This document shows positions 49,639-60,314 of a stretch of 64,000 bases of DNA, in pieces. The notes beneath the pieces were generated by a model, which was given only the letters and a program-made list of their open reading frames with translations, did no database searches and had not been told where the DNA came from. Each line of letters begins with the position of its first letter. The stretch's first letter is position 1. Source of the stretch: Akkermansiaceae bacterium (GTDB taxonomy: Bacteria > Verrucomicrobiota > Verrucomicrobiia > Verrucomicrobiales > Akkermansiaceae); NCBI GenBank assembly GCA_025363295.1, contig JANYEC010000004.1:1-64000 (forward strand). The letters are read 5' to 3'. Position numbers and translations under genes: made by a program.

Positions 49639-51953
49639 ATGAACTTACCTCCTACTATAATAAACACGGGCAGGCTCTCGAAGCTGGCTCATTGGAAGCG
49701 GGCGCTACTCGCGAGTTTCTTGGTGCTAATCGGCGGCTATTTCGCTCCGGCCTCCGCCCAAACAACCCTCGCGAAATGGACATTCGAGACATCCGCCCCA
49801 ACCACGGCAGGTCCTCTTACGCCTGAGTTGGGTGCAGGTTCCGCGAGCTCTAACACCGGCGGCACCTTTTCGAGTCTTAGTGGATGGGGAAGTGCCAAAT
49901 CTTGGTCGTCGAATGGCTGGGCTCCCGGCGAATATTTCCAATTTCAATCCAGTTCCACCACCTTCTCAGGCATCACCGTCAGTTGGCAACAGGTCGGCAG
50001 TAGTACGGGGCCAAAGAATTATCAGCTTCAATACAGCACTGATGGTATTAACTTCACTACCCACGCAGCCTACGCCGTGAATTTAGGTAGTGGAACACGA
50101 CCTTATCTCCGCCTGCAGACCAATATTCCTATGATCTTTCCGCCGTTACGAGCCTGAACAATGCTGCGAATGTCTATTTCCGCCTCAAGGTGGTAGATAC
50201 TGTGTCGATTAATAACGGTACTGTCTCAGGTGCTGGCACGGGGAGAGTTGACAATTTCACCATTTCGACCGGACCGCCTCCTGGTACCCCGGTCATCTCC
50301 GTAGCCTCCTCCTTACCGGCTTTTTCCGCGTTTTTCGGGTTCCCTTCGGCCTCTCAAAGTTTCGTGGTCACGGGCACCAACTTGACGACAACGATTACGC
50401 TTGCCGCGCCTACAGGATTTGAAGTCTCAAGTGACAACCTCGCTTTCAGCAGTTCTGCCAGCCTACCCGTAACGGGTGGCACCGGGTATGTTCGGGTTGC
50501 CTCCACTGCTGCCCTCGGCCCGATCTCTGGTGTTGTCACGCTTTCCAGCACGGGCGCGGTTGACAAAACCATCGGACTCACGGGAACCGTTACTGATCCG
50601 AATGTTTTGAGCTTGGCTTTTGCGCCAACATCCCTTCCTGAAAATTCTGCAACGCCAGCGGTCGGCACGATTTCCATCCCGCGTGCAAGAGCCAGTGATC
50701 TGGTAGTCACTCTTGTTAGTGCGAATACTGCGGCTGTGACGGTTCCGGCAAGCGCCACGATCACTGCTGGCAACTTGACGGCCACCTTCGATGCGACTGC
50801 GGTAGCGGCTCCATCAAGTTTCATCACCAATAGTTCTCTCATTACCGCCAGTGCTGTTGGATTGACCGATGGAACCGCGACTTTGCAGGTGACCAATGTT
50901 GACGTCGCCCCGATCGTAAGTGTCTCCCTACTCGCTAACACTCCGTATCTTCAGAATTTTGATAATCTCGGCACCACCGCGCTAACAAATGTTGTTTCCG
51001 CCACTATCGGTAGTCAGACCAATATCGGTCCTTTGACTAACGCCTCTCTAAATGGTTGGTATGCTACCAAAATCGCAGGAGATGGTTCTTCAGCCACCTC
51101 GATTTCTCCTGACACCGGCACGGGAACCAGTGGATTAGTCAACAATTACGGTGCGGCGGCGGCCACAGACCGCGCATTGGGTGTGCTTGCTTCGAGTAGT
51201 AACATCATGGCGATTGGAGCCCTGATCAAAAACGACACGGGGGGAACCCTGACCGGCCTCAGTCTATCGATGACTGCCGAGTTCTGGCGCAGTTCGACGC
51301 TAACACAGAATACTTTGACTTTCGGATACGGTAAAATCGCCGGTGCCATTACTTCAGCGAATTTCCTGTCGTCTTCGGGCACCGGAGTATTGCCCCTCTC
51401 TGGCGCGAATATTGTCGGGCCAGCGTTTGGCGCTTCCAGTGCCGCACTTGACGGTAACAACGCTACCAATCAGACTGCTTTCACCAATGTTTCCCTACCA
51501 TTGACCCTCCTGCCCGGTGAGTCCGCCTTTATTCGGTGGCAGGATACTAACGACAACGGTAACGATGCAGGATTGGCCATCGATAACCTTACGATCAATG
51601 GTGTCGGTTCTGCCCCGAGCAACACCTACTCCACTTGGGCGACCACCAATACTGGCAGCGCTAGCTCCCCTGTATCTGGGGATCATGACAACGACGGCGT
51701 GTCTAACGGACTTGAGTATTTCATGGGAGCTACGGGTTCCACCTTCACGGCGAATCCTGGCACTGTGGGTGGCAAAATCACGTGGCCAAAAGATCCTGCG
51801 TTCCTCGGCACCTACACCGTACAAACATCGCCTAACCTAACGGCTTGGACGTCGGTCACTTCGACAGTGGTGGGAAATACCGTCGAATACACCCCCACCG
51901 GGTCGGCCCCGCTTTTCATTAGGATGTCCGTCACTCCGACTCTTAATCCTTGA
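49639..51953 (+). pseudogene. large secreted surface-type protein interrupted by a frameshift
   Basis: ORF 49639-50157 (signal peptide) and ORF 50190-51953; alternate frame near 50095 bridges them (TTLSPPADQYSYDLSAVTSLNNAANVYFRLKVVDT); C-terminal DHDNDGVSNGLEYFMG motif. Confidence 0.75.
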
Positions 51954-51970
51954 GAGATTCAAGTTCCTAA

Positions 51971-52006
51971 AAACCCCGGCGCTTCTCACGAGGGCCGGGG
52001 TTTTTT
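51971..52006 (+). terminator. intrinsic terminator
   Basis: AAACCCCGGC-loop-GCCGGGGTTTTTT. Confidence 0.9.
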
Positions 52007-52068
52007 GTTAGGTCATCTGTGTCACGTAACGCTCGACTCCGGGGTGCTCTCGGATCAAAATTTTCAGC

Positions 52069-52671
52069 ATGAAACCTCGTTTCTCTCCGCCGCACGGGGG
52101 ACAAAACAAACAAGCTCGTGAAAACCGACATGCTCCGACGGTGGAACAAATTGCGCCATCGCTTGATGAGGACGATGTGATGGCCATCGTCGCGCAGAAG
52201 GCCGTGCCCTTCGTGCTGGTGCTCGATTGCGTGCAGGATCCGCATAACCTCGGGGCCATTCTGCGCACGGCCGATGCCGCTGGCGTGGATGTGGTGGTCG
52301 CCCCCAAGGACAAGGCAGTGGGCATCACTGAAACGGTGCGCCGCGTGTCGGTGGGCGCAGCGGATCACGTGCCATTTGCCCAAGTCACCAACCTCGCGCG
52401 GACGATGGAAAAACTCAAAGCCGCCGGCTTGTGGATCGTGGGCACCTCGGATCATGCGACGTCAAAGTCCATCTACGAGCTGGATCTCAAAGGCCCGCTT
52501 GCCCTCGTATTGGGTGCGGAGGAAAAAGGCATGCGGCGCCTCACCGAAGAAAACTGTGATTTCCTCGCCGTCATCCCCATGGCCGGAAAAGTCGCCTGCT
52601 TGAACGTTTCCGTGGCCACTGGGGTCTGCTTGTTCGAAGCCGTGCGCCAACGTCGCGGACCTCATGAATGA
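52069..52671 (+). CDS. rlmB: TrmH/SpoU family 23S rRNA 2'-O-methyltransferase (RlmB-like)
   Basis: [25 protein letters not shown]...[13 protein letters not shown]...[18 protein letters not shown]. Confidence 0.93.
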   Translation: MKPRFSPPHGGQNKQARENRHAPTVEQIAPSLDEDDVMAIVAQKAVPFVLVLDCVQDPHNLGAILRTADAAGVDVVVAPKDKAVGITETVRRVSVGAADHVPFAQVTNLARTMEKLKAAGLWIVGTSDHATSKSIYELDLKGPLALVLGAEEKGMRRLTEENCDFLAVIPMAGKVACLNVSVATGVCLFEAVRQRRGPHE

Positions 52672-53467
52672 ACCTATCAGGATTTTGTCCGATCTCCACC
52701 TCGGCCATAAAATCTCACGGATCCAAACCATTTCCGCACTGCGTCCTCTCATCGCGGGGGCGGGCACGGTGGTTTTCAATGGCGATACTTGGCAGGAACT
52801 CGCGACGCCTTTCCGCAAGCGGGCGAGTGAGTTGTTAGACCACTTGCAAAGGCTTTGCACGGAGGAAGGAGCCGCGGCTATTTTTCTATCAGGCAATCAC
52901 GATCCCGGCTGGCCCGGTCCTGGATGGGTAGAATTAGCGGATGGAAAAATCGTCATCATGCATGGCGATGCGCTGTTCTTCGATGGCTCGCCATGGAAAC
53001 GTGAAATCCTCGTTAGCGGTGAGCGCGTCATGGAATTGTGGAACCAACATCCGCGCGCCCATCAAGACGTCGAAGAGCGACTGCGCGTGGCCCGCAAAAT
53101 CGCCCGTGAACTTTGCAGCGTGGAGCATCCGACTGGACGGCATTTGATTCTCCGCGCGTGGGATGCCATGCTACCGCCACAACGCGCGGCGAAAATGTTA
53201 GATGCGTGGTTCACACAGGCCTCAGCAGGTGCAAAATTTTGCGATGCCTATTTTCCCAATGCCGAAGTGCTCGTCATCGGCCACTTTCACCGCGCAGGCA
53301 GTTGGACGAGTGAAGGGCGGCAGGTGATTAACACCGGCTCATTCACCAGCCCCGGCCGCGCCCATTGGGTAGAGTGGAATGATGGCTGGCTCAGCCGCGG
53401 AGTCATCGAAGAAAGCCCAGAATCCTGTAAAAAAGGCCGCACACTCGGGGTGTGGCGCTGGTCCTAA
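52664..53467 (+). CDS. metallophosphoesterase, UDP-2,3-diacylglucosamine hydrolase-like
   Basis: ILSDLHLGH...FNGDTWQEL...LSGNHDPG...VIGHFHRAG. Confidence 0.85.
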   Translation: MNEPIRILSDLHLGHKISRIQTISALRPLIAGAGTVVFNGDTWQELATPFRKRASELLDHLQRLCTEEGAAAIFLSGNHDPGWPGPGWVELADGKIVIMHGDALFFDGSPWKREILVSGERVMELWNQHPRAHQDVEERLRVARKIARELCSVEHPTGRHLILRAWDAMLPPQRAAKMLDAWFTQASAGAKFCDAYFPNAEVLVIGHFHRAGSWTSEGRQVINTGSFTSPGRAHWVEWNDGWLSRGVIEESPESCKKGRTLGVWRWS

Positions 53468-53487
53468 CATCGGCATGGGGAGAAAAA

Positions 53488-53562
53488 TGGTACACGAGGA
53501 CGGGATCGAACCGCCGACCAATCCGGTGTAAGCGGACCGCTCTACCGCTGAGCTACTCGTGC
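53488..53562 (-). tRNA. tRNA-Val(TAC), CCA encoded
   Basis: Minus strand GCACGAG TA GCTCAGCGGTAGAGC G GTCCG CTTACAC CGGAT ... CGGTTCGATCCCG ... CTCGTGT A CCA; anticodon TAC. Confidence 0.93.
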
Positions 53563-53677
53563 TGGGCAGGGCGGGAAACTGGCGGAGGATTTCTCCGAGA
53601 TCAAGCACTGAGTGCGGGAAGATGCCGCAACTTTCCATTGCCCCGGACGCACCATCCCGACAATCTCGCGCCCGACT

Positions 53678-54895
53678 ATGCAGCGCCCGCCGAAAAAATT
53701 TGTCCCCACGCCTTTCGAGTATCATCAGGAAATCGAGCTCAAAATTGACTCGCTGACGAATCTCGGCGCGGGTGTTGGACGGATCGAGGGTTGGGTAGTT
53801 TTCGTGCCGTTTTCACTGCCAGGTGAGCGGGTGAAAGCCCGGGTTTTCCGTAACGACAAAAGTTTTTCGCAGGCGGATCTCGTCGACGTTCTCGAGCCAT
53901 CGCCGGACCGCGTCGCACCGGGTTGCCCGCTCTTCGGCGAGTGCGGCGGCTGCCAATACCAACACCTTTCCTACGAGAAGCAACTCGCATGGAAAACCCG
54001 CCAAGTGGGAGAGCTGATGCAACACATGGCGGCGATCACTTTCCCGGTGAACGCTTGCATTTCATCCGCACAAATCTGGAATTACCGCTCGAAAATTACA
54101 CCCCACTTCGAGAAGGGTAAGGACGGCGATCTGGGGCCTATCGGATTTCTATCATTTGGCCGCCGCTCACAGTTAGTCGATGTGCCGCAGTGCCCCATTG
54201 CGATGGATGTCATCAACCGCGAGCTGCCTTCTATTCGCGACGGACTCCGAGCGACTGCCCACAAATTCAAACGCGGCGCCACCGTCCTGTTACGGGCGAC
54301 GCAAGACCGGGTAGAAACCGATTTCCGCGCGGTGGCGCTGGAGGAAGTTGGAGAGTTGAAATTTCAATTTCTCGCGGGGGATTTTTTCCAGAACAACCCC
54401 TTCATCCTGCCGCTGTTCACCGGCTACGTCGCGGAGAAAGCTTCTGCGGGCAAGGCAAGATTTCTGGTAGATGCCTACTGCGGTTCCGGTTTGTTTTCAC
54501 TTACCCTGGCGAAGCATTTCGAGCAGGTCGCGGGTGTCGAGGTTTCCGAAACGTCCTGCGAATGGGCGCGGAAAAATGCAAAGGCTAACAACATCACAAA
54601 CGCGACATTCCTCACGGCCTCCGCAGAAGCGATTTTCAATCAGATCAATTTCCCGGCAGGAGAAACTGCAGTGGTCATTGATCCACCACGCAAGGGTTGC
54701 ACGCCGGAGTTTCTTGAGCAGTTGATTCAGTTCGGGCCGTTCCGGGTCGTATATGTTTCCTGTGATCCAGCCACCCAAGTGCGAGATTTGAAACAGCTCA
54801 CGGAAGGTGGCTATCAGCTAGAAGACGTACAGCCATTTGATCTATTTCCACACACCAGGCATCTGGAATGTGTGATGACACTTGTGAAAAGCTGA
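53678..54895 (+). CDS. RlmD/TrmA-type RNA uracil-C5 methyltransferase with TRAM domain
   Basis: CPLFGECGGCQYQHLSYEKQL; VDAYCGSGLFSL; IDPPRKGC; YVSCDPAT. Confidence 0.92.
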   Translation: MQRPPKKFVPTPFEYHQEIELKIDSLTNLGAGVGRIEGWVVFVPFSLPGERVKARVFRNDKSFSQADLVDVLEPSPDRVAPGCPLFGECGGCQYQHLSYEKQLAWKTRQVGELMQHMAAITFPVNACISSAQIWNYRSKITPHFEKGKDGDLGPIGFLSFGRRSQLVDVPQCPIAMDVINRELPSIRDGLRATAHKFKRGATVLLRATQDRVETDFRAVALEEVGELKFQFLAGDFFQNNPFILPLFTGYVAEKASAGKARFLVDAYCGSGLFSLTLAKHFEQVAGVEVSETSCEWARKNAKANNITNATFLTASAEAIFNQINFPAGETAVVIDPPRKGCTPEFLEQLIQFGPFRVVYVSCDPATQVRDLKQLTEGGYQLEDVQPFDLFPHTRHLECVMTLVKS

Positions 54896-54899
54896 AAAA

Positions 54900-56021
54900 T
54901 CAACGGTCCCGCACGAACGCCTGCATTTCAGCCTCTTGTTCCTCGATGGACTCAACGAGTTTGAGCTGAGTGCGGGCGCGGTCGAGGTTGTGATTCTCCC
55001 GATGAGTTTTGAAATAGATGTCGCCCTCTAAATGATCTGTTAGGAACCGGATTCCAAGTTCCAGCGCGAGCAATTTTCCGGAATGCACGAGGTGATCGAT
55101 CTCCGTTTGATTAAGAAAATTCCCGGCAGCACTTAGATAACCTTCCACGAGCGCTTCAAACAGCGGCATGTGCATGCACACTTTGGAGAGATCGCGCTCA
55201 TCTTCCGCCGCTGGGTTCGTGGCGCTGCGAACAAGATCGCCGAAATCATAGAGCGCGATGCCTGGCATGACGGTGTCGAGATCGATCACGCACACAGCCT
55301 CGTCCGTTGCCGCATCGATCATTACATTGTTGATCTTGGTGTCATTGTGGGTGACTCGGGTAGGGATTTTTCCGTTAGCAGCGAGATCAAGTAACAGGCC
55401 AGTTAGATTTTCCCGTTTGAGGATGAAATTAAACTCTGGCCTAACGGAATCAAGGCGACCACAAACATCGGCGGCGGCAGCATCTAACAATCGAACAAAG
55501 CGTTTCCGTGTGTCATGAAAATCTGGAATGGTTTCGACGATCAAGCTGGCATCGAGATCGCTCACAAGATCCTGAAATGCTCCGAAAGCATGCGCAGCCT
55601 GATAGGCTTGGCGGGGGTTTTCCACGATGTCGTATGTCACGCAGCCTTCGATGAAGTTATAACAGCGCCAGATCGTTCCCTTTTCATCCTCTATCCATGT
55701 GCCGCCGGCCCGGGCAGGAAAGAGATTGAGCGTTTGCCCACCGAGGTCCCGCTTCATTCTGAGCACCCGTGCATTGATGTGGCGGGTGACGGTTTCCACG
55801 TTCCGCATGACGGCGAAGGGGTCCTTAAAAACGTGGTGGTTGATGGCCTGAAGAATATAATGGTGCACCCCGCCACTCGCCTGTTGATATGAGGCCCGAA
55901 AGGTGGAATTGATATGACCGCTTTGGATTTCCTCCCCTGCGACGAAGTCTCCCAGCACGGCGAATTGATCGCCGATGGATGCCACGAGTTGCTGGAGCTT
56001 GAAATTTTGAGCGGAATTCAT
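54900..56021 (-). CDS. phosphotransferase family sugar kinase (N-acetylhexosamine 1-kinase-like)
   Basis: SGHINSTFRASY...RVTHNDTKINNVMID...CVIDLDTVMPGIALYDFGDLVRS. Confidence 0.75.
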   Translation of the reverse strand: MNSAQNFKLQQLVASIGDQFAVLGDFVAGEEIQSGHINSTFRASYQQASGGVHHYILQAINHHVFKDPFAVMRNVETVTRHINARVLRMKRDLGGQTLNLFPARAGGTWIEDEKGTIWRCYNFIEGCVTYDIVENPRQAYQAAHAFGAFQDLVSDLDASLIVETIPDFHDTRKRFVRLLDAAAADVCGRLDSVRPEFNFILKRENLTGLLLDLAANGKIPTRVTHNDTKINNVMIDAATDEAVCVIDLDTVMPGIALYDFGDLVRSATNPAAEDERDLSKVCMHMPLFEALVEGYLSAAGNFLNQTEIDHLVHSGKLLALELGIRFLTDHLEGDIYFKTHRENHNLDRARTQLKLVESIEEQEAEMQAFVRDR

Positions 56022-56146
56022 GGCTGTAGGAAAAGCAAGCGCTGCGGGACCCGATTGGTAAATCCGATTTTTGCGTAAACCCGAAATTACCCCGCCGGGG
56101 AAGAATGTCTTGAGGCGGATGCTGAAATTAGGTACCAGAAGCGTGA

Positions 56147-57580
56147 ATGAATATCGTGGATCAGATTATTCTGCGAGCATCAGCCGATCGACCGGCACTG
56201 ATTGCAGATGGTGTGACGCTAAGTTTCAGCGATTTGTTGGAGCAAGTGTCACGGGTCGCTGCATGGCTGGATCGGTGCCCTGAAATCCGCCGCGAGGGTG
56301 TGTCGCGAGTGGGCCTGGCATGCGGAAATGGGGTGGATTACATCGTTCTCGCTTTGGCCATTCTGAAAGTAGGCGCTTGCCTCGTGCCGGTCGCGGAAGA
56401 ACTCACGGAAGCCGAGCGCGCGGAAGTGATCGAGCGGACTGGACTTTGCGGGGTGATTCTGGGAAGGGGCGAAAGTTGGAAGAAGGATGGAGTTTGCAGC
56501 GTTGAAAGATTCACCGGTGCGTGCTGGGTTCCGTTAGCAGGAGGGCTGCTTGAAAATGAGGAGGCGCTCCTCGCGCTTGATCCCGCGTTTATCCGCTTCA
56601 GCTCGGGCACAACCGGACGAAGCAAGGGAGTGGTATTGAGTCATCAAAAACTCCGCGAGCGGATCGTCGCTGCGAACGCGGCTTTAGAAATTGGGCCCGG
56701 AGACCGCGTCCTGTGGATGCTGCCTATGGCCCATCATTTCGCGGTTTCCATCATTCTCTATCTCTATCACGGGGCATGCACTGTGATTGGCACATCGCAT
56801 CTAGCAGAAGAAATTCTGGAGATGGCGAGAGCGACGCGAGCGACGGTCATTTATGGCGCACCTTTCCATCATTCTTTGTTAGCCTCTGATAGAGGAGGCT
56901 ACACATGGCCGGATTTACGCCTGGCGGTGAGTACGGCGGCACCTTTGCCAGCGTCAGTTGCGGGAAGGTTTCGCGAGAGATTCGGCAAGCCCTTGGTGCA
57001 AGGATTGGGCATCATCGAGATCGGACTACCGCTGCTCAATACCGGTGGCGCAGGCGATTCTCCAACAGCCGTGGGCCGGCCGCTCCCAGCATTCGATGTG
57101 GAATTGCGCGATGAGGAAGGAATGCCGGTGGCCGTCGGAAAGATCGGGGAATTATGGATCAGAGGGCCAGGGATGTTCGATGCTTATCTATCACCTTGGC
57201 AGACGCTGGATGAGATTTGCGTAGATGGTTGGTTCGCGACCGGCGATCTCGCAGAAATGGACGCGGCTGGCCGAGTCTATCTCAAGGGGCGCCGGAAAAG
57301 CGTGTTGAACGTGAGCGGCATGAAGGTTTTCCCGGAGGAGGTCGAGCAGGTGATCGAGCGCCATCCTGCGGTGCGGCGCTGCCGGGTTAGAGGATCAGCC
57401 CACGCCGTGCTCGGCACGCTGCCGGTGGCAGATGTTATTTTGCACGCTGGCAAAACGATGATTGCCCGCGAGTTAATCGACTGGTGCCGGAAGTCGCTCT
57501 CGATTTACAAAGTTCCCGTCCGGGTGAAATTCGTGGAGGAGCTCCCCCTCACCGCCAGCGGCAAGATCCGCAGGGTGTGA
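56147..57580 (+). CDS. class I adenylate-forming enzyme (acyl-CoA synthetase-like)
   Basis: IRFSSGTTGRSKGVVLSH...WFATGDLAEMDAAGRVYLKGRRKSVLNVSG...LPLTASGKIRRV. Confidence 0.93.
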   Translation: MNIVDQIILRASADRPALIADGVTLSFSDLLEQVSRVAAWLDRCPEIRREGVSRVGLACGNGVDYIVLALAILKVGACLVPVAEELTEAERAEVIERTGLCGVILGRGESWKKDGVCSVERFTGACWVPLAGGLLENEEALLALDPAFIRFSSGTTGRSKGVVLSHQKLRERIVAANAALEIGPGDRVLWMLPMAHHFAVSIILYLYHGACTVIGTSHLAEEILEMARATRATVIYGAPFHHSLLASDRGGYTWPDLRLAVSTAAPLPASVAGRFRERFGKPLVQGLGIIEIGLPLLNTGGAGDSPTAVGRPLPAFDVELRDEEGMPVAVGKIGELWIRGPGMFDAYLSPWQTLDEICVDGWFATGDLAEMDAAGRVYLKGRRKSVLNVSGMKVFPEEVEQVIERHPAVRRCRVRGSAHAVLGTLPVADVILHAGKTMIARELIDWCRKSLSIYKVPVRVKFVEELPLTASGKIRRV

Positions 57581-57652
57581 CGGGGCGTAGGAAGTTTTGG
57601 GAAATTTCTAAAATCTCTTGAATAATTCGCTCTTTGCGACGTCAGTTGAAGT

Positions 57653-57907
57653 GTGAAAACAAAATCTTTAGTGTCCCGGGGTTTTCGAGTTCTCAAGCTC
57701 ACAGTTTTGCTCGTTCCTATTGGCATGAGCATGAGCTGTATGACCACCTATGATGCGTATGGCCGCCCGATGCAGACGGTTGATCCTGCCTTAGCGGTCG
57801 CGGGTGTTGCTGCTGCAGGAATCATCGGCTACAACGCTGCGTATAATCACCACCATGATAATTACTATTATGGCGGCGGCCCAGGATATTGCCGCGGTCA
57901 TTATTGA
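57653..57907 (+). CDS. small hypothetical lipoprotein
   Basis: GTG start; signal peptide with lipobox GMSMSC; His/Tyr/Gly-rich C-terminus. Confidence 0.6.
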   Translation: MKTKSLVSRGFRVLKLTVLLVPIGMSMSCMTTYDAYGRPMQTVDPALAVAGVAAAGIIGYNAAYNHHHDNYYYGGGPGYCRGHY

Positions 57908-57985
57908 GAAAACTTGGCCATCCCGGGTCGGAGTGGACATTTAGGAAGGGACCCATCATGGCTGGTGGCCAATTTCTTAAACTTC

Positions 57986-59134
57986 ATGCCAGCTACCGCG
58001 AGCCGCCTTTCCGTCTTCACTGAATCTGTCATCCGCGGGACCACCCGGATGGCGAATCAATATGGTGCGATCAATCTCTCGCAGGGATTCCCTGACTTTG
58101 ATCCGCCTGAAGAAATTCTAGCAGCTCTCGAAAAAGCAACTCGCGGACCGCATCATCAATACGCGGTCACATGGGGTGCGCCACGGTTTCGCCAGGCGCT
58201 GGCACGGAAAATCCAACGATTTACTGGCCTGCCAATCGATCCAGACCAGCACCTCGTCGTCACCTGCGGCAGCACCGAGGCAATGATGGTGGCCATGATG
58301 ACCGCCTGCAATCCGGGCGACAAGGTCATCATTTTTTCTCCGTTTTATGAAAACTACGCGGCGGATGCGATCCTCTCAGGAGCGGAGCCAATCTATGTGC
58401 CACTGCGGCCGCCAGGCTTTGGTTTCGACTCGGAAGAACTCGCTAGGGCATTCGCGCAAAAACCAAAAGCCATCGTCGTTTGCAATCCCTCTAACCCCAC
58501 TGGCAAAGTTTTCACGCGCGGGGAGCTGATAGAAATTCTCCGCTTGGCCGAGCAGTACGACGCTTTCGTGATCATGGATGAACCGTATGAGCACATTGTT
58601 TATGCACCCCATGAGCATGTGTATTTCGCCGCTCTGCCGGGGGCTTTTGAAAGGACGATCACCTGCAACTCGCTCTCGAAAACTTACTCCATCACCGGCT
58701 GGCGCCTCGGCTACGTGCAGGCCGCACCGGCGGTGATTGCACAGGCGAGAAAAGTACACGACTTTCTAACCGTCGGTGCGGCGGCCCCGCTTCAGGAGGC
58801 AGCCATCGCCGGCTTGGAGCTGCCTGATAGTTATTATGTCGGCCTGCGCGAGCTCTACACGGCGAAGCGTGACCTCTTTCTCGGATTGCTACGAAAAACC
58901 GGGCTGCCCTTCACCGAGCCACAGGGAGCTTATTATGTGATGATGGATATTTCATCGCTCGGTTTCGCAACTGACACAGAGGCCTCTGAGTGGTTGATCC
59001 GTGAAATCGGGGTGGCCGGGGTCGCGGGCTCAAGCTTTTTCCGCGAGCCGGTGAATCATCTCATTCGTTTCCATTTCGCGAAGAGTGCTGAGACCCTGAG
59101 AATGGCAGGCGAGAGGTTGTTGCGGTTAAGTTAG
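57986..59134 (+). CDS. PLP-dependent aminotransferase class I
   Basis: INLSQGFPDFDPP...NPSNPTGKVF...SLSKTYSITGWRLGY. Confidence 0.94.
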   Translation: MPATASRLSVFTESVIRGTTRMANQYGAINLSQGFPDFDPPEEILAALEKATRGPHHQYAVTWGAPRFRQALARKIQRFTGLPIDPDQHLVVTCGSTEAMMVAMMTACNPGDKVIIFSPFYENYAADAILSGAEPIYVPLRPPGFGFDSEELARAFAQKPKAIVVCNPSNPTGKVFTRGELIEILRLAEQYDAFVIMDEPYEHIVYAPHEHVYFAALPGAFERTITCNSLSKTYSITGWRLGYVQAAPAVIAQARKVHDFLTVGAAAPLQEAAIAGLELPDSYYVGLRELYTAKRDLFLGLLRKTGLPFTEPQGAYYVMMDISSLGFATDTEASEWLIREIGVAGVAGSSFFREPVNHLIRFHFAKSAETLRMAGERLLRLS

Positions 59135-59185
59135 AATAACGCGTAACCTGTTAGTTTAGGGACGATGCGCAGAAATTCTCAAAGT

Positions 59186-60205
59186 TCAACGGGCGGTGGC
59201 GATCACTTCCACTCCCGGCCGGATGCGCAGGAGGTTGGTGGTGGCAACGACATCGCCTTCGGTTAGGCCGTGTAGAATTTGGACCTTGTCATCTGTGCGG
59301 GTGCCGATTTCCACCGGCTGAAGTTTCGCTTTGCCATCGGAAATCAAATAGATCCCTTGACCGCGCGGGGAGGGAACAATCGCCTGGCTGGGGACCATGA
59401 AACCCTTCGTTATACCATCCAAAGTCAGGGTGATCTCAGCGAATCCACCGGGTAGAAGTCCCTGCGGCGCGGTGCATAATCCGCGGACCCGGAGGCTGCG
59501 GGTGGCGGAGTCGATCGCGGGCTCCACGACGGTAACGGTCCCCTCGAAGATCGCGCCATTCCCGGCGACGGTGAAGGTGAATTTCTGCCCGCTTCTAACT
59601 TGTCCCGCATATCGCTCTGGCAGTGGAAAATCCACTTTGATGTGTGAAATGTCCTGAAGCTGAATCAGTGGCATGTTAGGCGAAACAAATGCGCCCTCGC
59701 TCACTTGCCGGATGCCGACGCGCCCGGCAAACGGCGCACGGATTTCAGTTTTAGCAATCTCGGTGGTCTTGGTGGCTTTTTGCGCTTCTAAGATGCTCAA
59801 TTGCGCGGCAGCGGCATCGAATTCCTGTTGGCTGATGGATTCGCTGGGCAGGAGGTTTTCCGCGCGGACTTTGGTGCTTTTCGCTAACGCAATGCGGGCG
59901 TCGATTTCCGCGAGTTGTGAAACGAGATCGCTGTCATCGAGTTTGAAAAGTGCATCACCTGCCGCGACATCCGTGCCCTCCTGAAACTGGATTTTCACCA
60001 ACCTGCGCGAAAGCTCGGAACTGAGCGCCACAGATTCGTTCGCACGCAGGCTCCCGACCGTAGAAACTGTTTGGGCGAAGGGTGCCGGTTTTGCGATGTA
60101 AACCTCTGCCTTAAGCGCGGTGCTGCCCGACCCTTGGGACTGCGCGAAAGCAGAAATTCCAAGCGCGGGAAAAATCATCAGGAGGCATGCTCTCGGCGCA
60201 ATCAT
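59186..60205 (-). CDS. RND efflux periplasmic adaptor subunit
   Basis: VGSLRANESVALSSELSRRLVKIQFQEGTDVAAGDALFKLDD...IRAPFAGRVGIRQVSEGAFV. Confidence 0.92.
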   Translation of the reverse strand: MIAPRACLLMIFPALGISAFAQSQGSGSTALKAEVYIAKPAPFAQTVSTVGSLRANESVALSSELSRRLVKIQFQEGTDVAAGDALFKLDDSDLVSQLAEIDARIALAKSTKVRAENLLPSESISQQEFDAAAAQLSILEAQKATKTTEIAKTEIRAPFAGRVGIRQVSEGAFVSPNMPLIQLQDISHIKVDFPLPERYAGQVRSGQKFTFTVAGNGAIFEGTVTVVEPAIDSATRSLRVRGLCTAPQGLLPGGFAEITLTLDGITKGFMVPSQAIVPSPRGQGIYLISDGKAKLQPVEIGTRTDDKVQILHGLTEGDVVATTNLLRIRPGVEVIATAR

Positions 60206-60314
60206 GGGCGGCGCATAGCGGACTTGCTGCCGCCACTTTGTGCAAGCGCGAGTTTCATGGGATTACTTGGATAGGTTTCTAAACTCGGATCGATTTGCAG
60301 ATAACGGCTCGCGA

